Shown here: in pieces, positions 6,903 to 11,334 of the stretch
Numbering within the stretch: the stretch's first letter is position 1
Layout: each line of letters begins with the position of its first letter
Assembly: GCA_046047495.1 (NCBI GenBank)
Contig: JBJOHV010000035.1
Coordinates: 1-11,334 of the forward strand
Source: NORP240 sp046047495
GTDB lineage: Bacteria > Pseudomonadota > Gammaproteobacteria > Pseudomonadales > Pseudohongiellaceae
DNA: 11,334 nucleotides
Direction of reading: 5' to 3'
Made by a program: the position numbers and the translations under genes
Notes under the pieces: model-generated
Told to the model about the DNA's origin: nothing
Databases searched by the model: none
What the model saw: only the letters and a program-made list of their open reading frames with translations

Positions 6903-6958
6903 GTCGCGCCAATACGCTTCGCCAGCCATCCGGAACAGCGTCCGCCACAGGACTTTTT

Positions 6959-7936
6959 ATGAGAACCCGTCTCACGGAAATGCTCGGAATCCGTCACCCC
7001 ATCGTGCAGGGCGGCATGCAGTGGGTGGGCCGGGCCGAGTTGGCCGCGGCAGTGTCCAATGCCGGCGGCCTGGGCATCATTACCGCCCTCACCCAGCCCA
7101 CCCCGGAGGACCTGCTCAGGGAAGTGGCCCGCTGTCGCAGCATGACCGATCAGCCTTTCGGCATCAATTTGACCATCCTGCCCACCATCAAGCCGGTTCC
7201 CTACGACGCCTATGCCCAGGCCATTGCCAGTTCCGGCATCCGGATCGTGGAGACCGCGGGACGCAATCCGGAGCCCTATCTCCCGGCTTTCAAGCAGGCC
7301 GGCATCACCGTCATTCACAAATGCACCTCGATCCGCCATGCCCTCAAGGCTGAGCGTATCGGCTGCGACATGGTCAGCGTGGACGGTTTCGAATGTGCCG
7401 GCCATCCGGGGGAGGACGATGTCACCAATCTGATCCTGCTGCCCCTGGCGGCGGAACGCCTGTCGATTCCCTTCATCGCCTCCGGTGGATTCGCCAATGG
7501 CCGGCAACTGGCGGCAGCCCTGGCCATGGGGGCAGATGGCATCAATATGGGCACCCGCTTCATGGTGACCCGCGAGGCTCCCATTCACGAACGGGTCAAG
7601 CAGGCCATGGTGGACGCCACCGAACTGGATACCGCCCTGCTGTATCGCAGCCTGCGCAATACGGCACGGGTATTCAAAAATACCGTGGCGCAGCAGGTGC
7701 TGGAGATCGAGGCCCGGCCCGGCGCGACGGATTTCAACGACATCGCTCCCCTGGTGAAGGGCACTTCCGGCCGGGAATTGCTGGAGACCGGCAATCTGGA
7801 ATCCGGCATCTGGTCGGCCGGCATGGTGCTGGGGCTTATCCACGACATTCCCAGCTGTGCCGAGCTCATCGAACGCATCGTCGCCGAGGCCCGGGACATC
7901 ATCAACCAGCGTCTGGCGGCCATCGCTGCCGATTGA
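6959..7936 (+). CDS. NADH:quinone reductase / nitronate monooxygenase family flavoprotein
   Basis: A 325-residue FMN-dependent TIM-barrel protein of the 2-nitropropane dioxygenase/nitronate monooxygenase superfamily. From memory, it is strikingly close along its whole length to P. aeruginosa PA1024, which was shown to be an NADH:quinone reductase and not a nitronate monooxygenase. Shared segments are HPIVQGGMQWVGRAE (13-27), ALTQPTPE (43-50), LPTIKPVPY (74-82), HKCTSIRHALKAER (120-133), DGFECAGHPGEDD (142-154), ASGGFANGR (174-182), INMGTRF (195-201), RSLRNTARV (230-238) and GIWSAGMV (283-290). His149 fits the conserved active-site His. Expected role: two-electron reduction of quinones with NADH in the cytoplasm, avoiding semiquinone radicals. 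The ATG at 6959 has AGGA (6949-6952) at good spacing. The frame is open upstream to 6788, but that stretch lacks family similarity. It is first gene of a four-gene operon. Confidence 0.92.
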   Translation: MRTRLTEMLGIRHPIVQGGMQWVGRAELAAAVSNAGGLGIITALTQPTPEDLLREVARCRSMTDQPFGINLTILPTIKPVPYDAYAQAIASSGIRIVETAGRNPEPYLPAFKQAGITVIHKCTSIRHALKAERIGCDMVSVDGFECAGHPGEDDVTNLILLPLAAERLSIPFIASGGFANGRQLAAALAMGADGINMGTRFMVTREAPIHERVKQAMVDATELDTALLYRSLRNTARVFKNTVAQQVLEIEARPGATDFNDIAPLVKGTSGRELLETGNLESGIWSAGMVLGLIHDIPSCAELIERIVAEARDIINQRLAAIAAD

Positions 7937-7950
7937 CACGAGGACATTCC

Positions 7951-8742
7951 ATGCAGATCAAGGACAAGGTGGTGGTGGTCACCGGCGCCGCCAGCGGCAT
8001 CGGCAAGGCCCTGTGTGAACGCTTCGCGGCTGAAGGCGCCAGCGCCGTGGTGGTATCCGATATCGACCGCGTGGGCATCGATGGGGTGGCGGCAGGTATC
8101 GGGAAACAGGTGCGAACCCTGACCCGGGTGACCGATGTGGCCCGTGAAGACCAGGTCAGTGATCTGGTGCAGGATACCCTGGATCACTTCGGTCACATCG
8201 ACCTGTTCTGCTCCAACGCGGGCATCTTCACGCCGGGCAGCGAGAACGTCAGCACTGCCCAGTGGCAGCGCATCTGGGACATCAACGTCATGGCCCATGT
8301 GTTCGCCGCCCGGGCCGTGTTGCCCGCCATGCTGGCGCGGGGTGAGGGTTATCTGCTCAATACCGCATCGGCGGCTGGGCTGTTGAACCAGATCGGCTCC
8401 GCGCCCTACGCGGTCACCAAGCATGCGGCGGTGGGCTTCGCGGAATGGCTGTCAATTACCTATGGGGATCGCGGTATCCGGGTTTCGGTGCTGTGTCCCC
8501 AGGCGGTGCGCACCCGGATGACGGCGGGCACCGGTGATGGCGGCGTGGCGGGTGTGGATGGCATGCTGGAACCGGAGCAACTGGCCCAGACGGTCATCGA
8601 GACATTGGCCGCCGAGCGCTTTCTGGTACTGCCTCATCCCGAAGTGTTAACCTACATTCAACGCAAGACCGCGGACTATGATCGATGGCTCGGCGGCATG
8701 CGGCGCCTGCAGGCGAAATTCAGCGATAAATATCCAACCTAG
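7951..8742 (+). CDS. Short-chain dehydrogenase/reductase (SDR)
   Basis: A 263-residue classical SDR, an NAD(P)-dependent cytoplasmic oxidoreductase with a Rossmann fold. The cofactor motif TGAASGIG is at 11-18. The acidic VVVSDID (33-39) after the second strand, with Asp37, favours NAD(H) over NADP(H). SNAG is at 88-91, Asn111 is the structural Asn, and the catalytic set is Ser140, Tyr153 and Lys157 (YAVTK). The C-terminal part (about 205-263) is the variable substrate region, and its YIQRKTADYDRWLGGMRRLQ stretch is family-specific, so the substrate is unknown. GAGGAC lies 5 to 8 bases before the ATG at 7951. It starts 14 bp after the quinone reductase gene and ends 12 bp before the SlyD gene, so co-transcription is very likely. 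Both this and the preceding enzyme probably use NADH. Confidence 0.94.
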   Translation: MQIKDKVVVVTGAASGIGKALCERFAAEGASAVVVSDIDRVGIDGVAAGIGKQVRTLTRVTDVAREDQVSDLVQDTLDHFGHIDLFCSNAGIFTPGSENVSTAQWQRIWDINVMAHVFAARAVLPAMLARGEGYLLNTASAAGLLNQIGSAPYAVTKHAAVGFAEWLSITYGDRGIRVSVLCPQAVRTRMTAGTGDGGVAGVDGMLEPEQLAQTVIETLAAERFLVLPHPEVLTYIQRKTADYDRWLGGMRRLQAKFSDKYPT

Positions 8743-8754
8743 ACGAGTATTCCA

Positions 8755-9243
8755 ATGACTTTATTGATCGGCAAGAACAGCGTGGTGTCCATTCACTACA
8801 CCCTTAAAAACGACGCAGGTGAGGTGATGGACAGTTCGGAGGGCGGCGAGCCGCTGGCCTACCTGCACGGCGCCAACAACCTGATTCCCGGCCTGGAAAG
8901 CGAGCTGCAGGGCAAAACCAGCGGCGCCAAATTCAAAGCCTCCATCGCGCCCGGCCAAGCCTACGGTGAGGTTAACGAGGATCTCATCCAGACCATCAGC
9001 AAGCAGATGTTCCAGGGGGTCGATGATGTGGAAGTGGGCATGACTTTCGTCGCCCAGGGCGATGGCGGTCAGCGCCGCCAGGTGCGGGTGGTAGAAGTGG
9101 AAGGCGATGATGTGACCATCGACGCCAACCACCCCATGGCGGGTCTGACCCTGCATTTCGATGTGGAAGTCGTGGACGTGCGTCCCGCCACCAAGCAGGA
9201 GCTGGAGCACGGCCACGTCCATTCCCACGGTCACGACCACTGA
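8755..9243 (+). CDS. SlyD-like FKBP-type peptidyl-prolyl isomerase
   Basis: A 162-residue cytoplasmic FKBP-type prolyl isomerase and chaperone of the SlyD type. The FKBP part is split: residues 1-72 hold YTLKNDAGEVMDSS, NNLIPGLE (41-48) and APGQAYGE (65-72). The insert-in-flap chaperone domain covers about 73-122. FKBP resumes with NHPMAGLTLHFDVEVVDVR (125-143). The tail HGHVHSHGHDH (152-162) has six His, so it could bind nickel or other metals as in E. coli SlyD, though it is much shorter and has no Cys. Known roles of the family are protein folding and nickel delivery to hydrogenase. No hydrogenase or urease gene is present here. It sits 12 bp after the SDR gene and 5 bp before the hydrolase gene. 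I leave the symbol blank because other FKBP paralogues share this layout. Confidence 0.93.
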   Translation: MTLLIGKNSVVSIHYTLKNDAGEVMDSSEGGEPLAYLHGANNLIPGLESELQGKTSGAKFKASIAPGQAYGEVNEDLIQTISKQMFQGVDDVEVGMTFVAQGDGGQRRQVRVVEVEGDDVTIDANHPMAGLTLHFDVEVVDVRPATKQELEHGHVHSHGHDH

Positions 9244-9248
9244 TAACC

Positions 9249-9911
9249 ATGCGCGCCATAGCCTGCCTGTTAGTGATGATGTCCTGCCCGCTGCTGGCGC
9301 AGGACGTGCTGACTCTGGAGGATGGCTCCGCGCTGGAATATTACCTGGCACTGCCCGATGAGGCCGCCACCGCGCCGCTGCCCCTGGTGGTGTTCATGGG
9401 GGGTGGTTCGGGCAACAAGCCCATCAGTTTCTATGTCTACCGCTTCTATGCCCGCGATCTTGCGGATCTGGGCTGGGCCGTGGCGGTTCCGGTGTCGCCG
9501 GACAACCGATCCTTCCGTGGCAACACGGTTGAAAAAGTGCGGCAGTTGATAGCCAGCCTGCAGGCCCGCGAGGACATCGGTGATGGCAAGACGGTGCTGG
9601 CGGGCATTTCCGCCGGTGGTATGTCGGCGCTGGAAATAGCCCGGCTCCATCCCCAGGACATCGCCGGTGTGCTGGCGATCCCCGCCATCGTGCGTGATGA
9701 GGCGAATGCGGAAGGTCTGCGAGACATGCCCATCTACCTGCGCATCGGCAGCGAGGACGAGCTGGGCTGGGCATCGCGCTTTACGGAGACGGTGAATCTT
9801 CTGGAGGGAGCGGGGGCGCGCCTGGATGCGGACATCCTCTACGGTGCGCCCCACATGTTCGGTCTGGACTGGGAAGTGGTGCGGCCCTGGCTGGACTCGG
9901 TCCGGCCCTGA
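9249..9911 (+). CDS. Exported alpha/beta hydrolase
   Basis: A 220-residue alpha/beta-hydrolase-fold protein. Residues 1-18 (MRAIACLLVMMSCPLLAQ) look like a short signal peptide with cleavage near Ala17/Gln18, so a periplasmic enzyme is expected. Cys13 lacks a proper lipobox. LVVFMGGGSG (46-55) fits the strand and oxyanion loop of carboxylesterase or polyhydroxybutyrate-depolymerase-like enzymes. The nucleophile elbow is GISAGG with Ser121, the acid is probably Asp170 or Glu169 in GSEDE, and the base is His202 in GAPHMFG. Likely reaction: hydrolysis of an ester or peptide-like bond; the substrate is unknown. It begins 5 bp after the SlyD stop with no clear Shine-Dalgarno sequence, so translation may depend on coupling. 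It ends 21 bp from the convergent unknown gene, and no intrinsic terminator is visible between them. Confidence 0.85.
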   Translation: MRAIACLLVMMSCPLLAQDVLTLEDGSALEYYLALPDEAATAPLPLVVFMGGGSGNKPISFYVYRFYARDLADLGWAVAVPVSPDNRSFRGNTVEKVRQLIASLQAREDIGDGKTVLAGISAGGMSALEIARLHPQDIAGVLAIPAIVRDEANAEGLRDMPIYLRIGSEDELGWASRFTETVNLLEGAGARLDADILYGAPHMFGLDWEVVRPWLDSVRP

Positions 9912-9932
9912 CCCCACCACTCACCGCGACTC

Positions 9933-10889
9933 TCAGGGCGTGACGGTCACCGTCAGATACTGATCCCCGTACAAACCACCATCGTCCGCCCGGGCCCACA
10001 ACCGGTAGGTGCCGGGCTTGTCGAACGTGACGTCAACCTCGTAAATGCCGTCTTCGGGAACTTCCGGTGGTTGCCACAGGGCACCCCAGGGTGAATTGGC
10101 CGAGGTGCGGGTGTCCTCCCAGGGCTTGATCTGGGGCGGATCGAACGTCACGTCTCCATCGCCGCGATAGACATTCCAAGACAGGAACAGGCCGTTGACC
10201 TTTCCCACTGTGGAGCGGGTGGGACGCGTAAGCGCGCTCTCCGTCCATTCCTCCGCCGTATCCGGACGGAAATTATCCCGGCTGCCGACCCGGCCCGGCT
10301 TGGGCAGGCCATCGTCCTGCACCTGGGTGCGGAGGGTGAGGGTCTCCCCTGCCCGCACCGTGCGTTGCCGATCCCCCAGGATGGTGACCTGGGGTGGCGT
10401 ATTGGCGCGGGACTCCGGGCTCGAGGTGCCGGCACCGAGGGAGCCGGTTTCCGAGGCAATCACGATGTTGTCGATGGTGTAATCGGTGGCGAGGGTGGCA
10501 TAGGCCCGTCGGGTTTCCCCGTTGGGGGAGGTCAGGGTCCACACCAGTTCCCGGTCACCCCAGTCCGACGGCACCACCACCTCAAAGGTGAAACGGTTGC
10601 GGCGCGGCAGAAAGCGGGTGGGCTGACCCCGATCGGCATCCCCGGGGGAAAAGAAGTTGTTGTCACCCACCGGTACATCCAGTTCCTCTTCCCAGTTCTC
10701 GTTCATGTAACCGAAGATGAAGGTGAATGTGCCGTCCGGGTTTTCCCGCCAGCCTTCGTAGGCGGGCTCGACATGCTGCCCCTGGCGATAACTGAGCTGG
10801 GCCAGTGCGGCAGGATTGCAGCCGATGGCGAGAACCAGCGCCAGCCACCAGGCTGGCGCGAATCGCTTGCTTATGGAACTGCCGGTCAT
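9933..10889 (-). CDS. Exported two-domain protein of unknown function
   Basis: A 318-residue protein without a named function that I can assign. An N-terminal export signal (about 1-31) ends in PAALAQ. Cys24 in LAIGC is a poor lipobox, so a lipoprotein is possible but less likely. Domain 1 (about 32-142) has dense conserved-looking motifs: EGWRENPDGTFTFIFGYMN (45-63), NWEEELDVPVG (65-75), FFSPGDADRGQPTRFLPRRN (79-98) and VVPSDWGDRELVWTLT (105-120). Domain 2 (about 163-318) starts with TPPQVTILGD and ends with FDKPGTYRLWARADDGG, typical of PKD- or Ig-like beta sandwiches. I recall similar uncharacterised proteins in environmental proteobacteria. The start is the ATG at 10889, with GGGGGA (10897-10902) 7 bases upstream; a TTG at 10895 is less likely. 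It begins 2 bp after the stop of the copper-monooxygenase-like gene, implying a joint function. Confidence 0.85.
   Translation of the reverse strand: MTGSSISKRFAPAWWLALVLAIGCNPAALAQLSYRQGQHVEPAYEGWRENPDGTFTFIFGYMNENWEEELDVPVGDNNFFSPGDADRGQPTRFLPRRNRFTFEVVVPSDWGDRELVWTLTSPNGETRRAYATLATDYTIDNIVIASETGSLGAGTSSPESRANTPPQVTILGDRQRTVRAGETLTLRTQVQDDGLPKPGRVGSRDNFRPDTAEEWTESALTRPTRSTVGKVNGLFLSWNVYRGDGDVTFDPPQIKPWEDTRTSANSPWGALWQPPEVPEDGIYEVDVTFDKPGTYRLWARADDGGLYGDQYLTVTVTP
9941..9955. other. 15-bp near-perfect palindrome between convergent genes
   Basis: TGACGGT, a central C, then ACCGTCA. It lies in the last codons of the minus-strand unknown gene, which encode alternating Val and Thr, and 30 bases after the hydrolase stop on the plus strand. 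It has no T-run, so I do not call it a terminator. The Val-Thr coding repeat may explain it. Confidence 0.3.
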
Positions 10890-10891
10890 GA

Positions 10892-11334
10892 TCAATTCCC
10901 CCGTGCCGCAACGCTGTCAGACAGCGCTGCATCGGCATCCGCCGTGGCTGGGGGGATAGGGGCTACCAGGGGCGCCAGGCACAAGGGGCAGCCGATCACG
11001 TGGTCATTGGGTCCCAGACTGAGATTCTGGCGACGCTTCTCCATCTCCTCGAAGAATTGCTCCTCGGACAGTTTCACCCGCATGCCCAGGTCGATGAACA
11101 TATTGGTCACCGAACGGTTGCCGGAGCCCTGCCAGTTGCGGGGATCGGGCACGTTGGGGTTGGTGTCCGTGTTGTTCATGTAGCCGATGATGTGCAGGAT
11201 GGTGCCCTTGGGAAGCAGCGGTGCGTAATCGTCCTCGAAGGGATAGCCGCGCACCCAGTTGTGGTCATAGCCCACGCAGGACAGGGTTTCCACGGTATAG
11301 CCCCAGATGGCTTCCAGACACATGCGCTCGCCGG
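10892..11334 (-). CDS. C-terminal part of copper type II monooxygenase-like protein
   Basis: The frame is open to the right edge, so only the last 146 residues are visible and the start is missing. The segment GERMCLEAIW, then ETLSCVGYDHNWVRGY (15-30), LLPKGTILHIIGYMNNTDTN (39-58) and NPNVPDPRNW (58-67) resemble the C-terminal domain of copper type II ascorbate-dependent monooxygenases. In that family a His-x-His pair (here lying beyond the edge) and a Met bind one copper. Met78 in RSVTNMF is where the copper-ligand Met would fall by position, and I infer this only. The last 40 residues are an added tail with a CPLC pair (115-118) followed by a Pro/Ala-rich end. No heme-binding CxxCH motif is seen in this part. 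It is probably exported, with a signal sequence off the window. It is coupled to the following unknown gene. Confidence 0.75.
   Translation of the reverse strand, partial: GERMCLEAIWGYTVETLSCVGYDHNWVRGYPFEDDYAPLLPKGTILHIIGYMNNTDTNPNVPDPRNWQGSGNRSVTNMFIDLGMRVKLSEEQFFEEMEKRRQNLSLGPNDHVIGCPLCLAPLVAPIPPATADADAALSDSVAARGN
10897..10902 (-). promoter_or_regulatory. Ribosome site within the upstream gene end
   Basis: Minus-strand GGGGGA lies 7 bases before the ATG at 10889 and inside the last codons of the copper-monooxygenase-like gene, whose TGA ends 2 bases before that ATG. It supports ATG over the in-frame TTG at 10895 and implies translational coupling. Confidence 0.65.

Noticed and set aside
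6788..6958. N-terminal extension of the quinone reductase frame
   Set aside because: The upstream 57 codons lack family similarity and cover the divergent promoter region. AGGA at 6949-6952 supports the ATG at 6959.
6551..7939. Long 462-codon minus-strand open frame opposite the quinone reductase gene
   Set aside because: It is antisense to a clearly recognisable enzyme and overlaps the receptor start. It reads as Gly/His/Gln-rich composition with no motif. GC-rich third positions commonly leave such frames open.
7393..7950. Upstream in-frame extension of the SDR gene
   Set aside because: The SDR frame is open far into the quinone reductase gene, but this part is an out-of-frame shadow. The SDR fold begins at MQIKDKVVVVTG (7951), with GAGGAC just upstream.
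1..11334. Mobile element, phage, CRISPR, toxin-antitoxin or defence system
   Set aside because: No transposase, integrase, repeat-spacer array, tRNA-bounded insertion or small toxin pair is seen. Gene spacing and composition look uniform and chromosomal.

Overview
The window reads as ordinary chromosomal DNA of a GC-rich (about 60% by eye) Gram-negative bacterium, most likely a gammaproteobacterium. The reasons are a TonB-dependent outer-membrane receptor, a SlyD-type isomerase with a His-rich tail, a NudL-type CoA pyrophosphatase, and a flavoprotein that closely resembles Pseudomonas aeruginosa PA1024 as I remember it. Gene packing is tight. I see no transposase, integrase, phage gene, CRISPR array, rRNA or tRNA. 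No gap exceeds 300 bases.

Layout. (1) 1-1471, plus strand: leader with a small hairpin and a 7-bp direct repeat, then a Prx5-type peroxiredoxin and a dienelactone-hydrolase-family protein 22 bp apart, probably one transcript. (2) 1552-3243, plus: an SLC13/DASS sodium-coupled anion transporter. (3) 3244-4036, plus: an AT-rich leader with a 13-bp palindrome, then a short diguanylate-cyclase-like GGDEF protein. (4) 4050-6785, minus: a two-gene unit, TonB-dependent receptor then Nudix CoA pyrophosphatase, where the receptor stop codon is embedded in the Shine-Dalgarno sequence of the Nudix gene. (5) 6786-6958: a divergent promoter region with a Fur-box-like sequence. (6) 6959-9911, plus: a compact four-gene run (gaps 14, 12 and 5 bp) of NADH:quinone reductase/nitronate monooxygenase family protein, short-chain dehydrogenase, SlyD-like isomerase and secreted alpha/beta hydrolase. 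(7) 9933-11334, minus: a two-gene unit that enters from the right edge, the C-terminal part of a protein resembling copper type II ascorbate-dependent monooxygenases followed 2 bp later by a secreted two-domain protein of unknown function.

How the genes may work together. Region 1 suggests peroxide or electrophile detoxification. Region 4 suggests uptake of an iron- or metal-related or other TonB-dependent ligand, possibly iron-controlled. Region 6 combines redox enzymes with a folding/metal-handling factor, but no pathway is evident. The two places with the best chance of undescribed biology are the GGDEF protein, where the residue that reads the guanine base is Asn instead of Asp and which carries a short Cys/His cluster, and the exported copper-monooxygenase-like/unknown-protein pair at the right edge.
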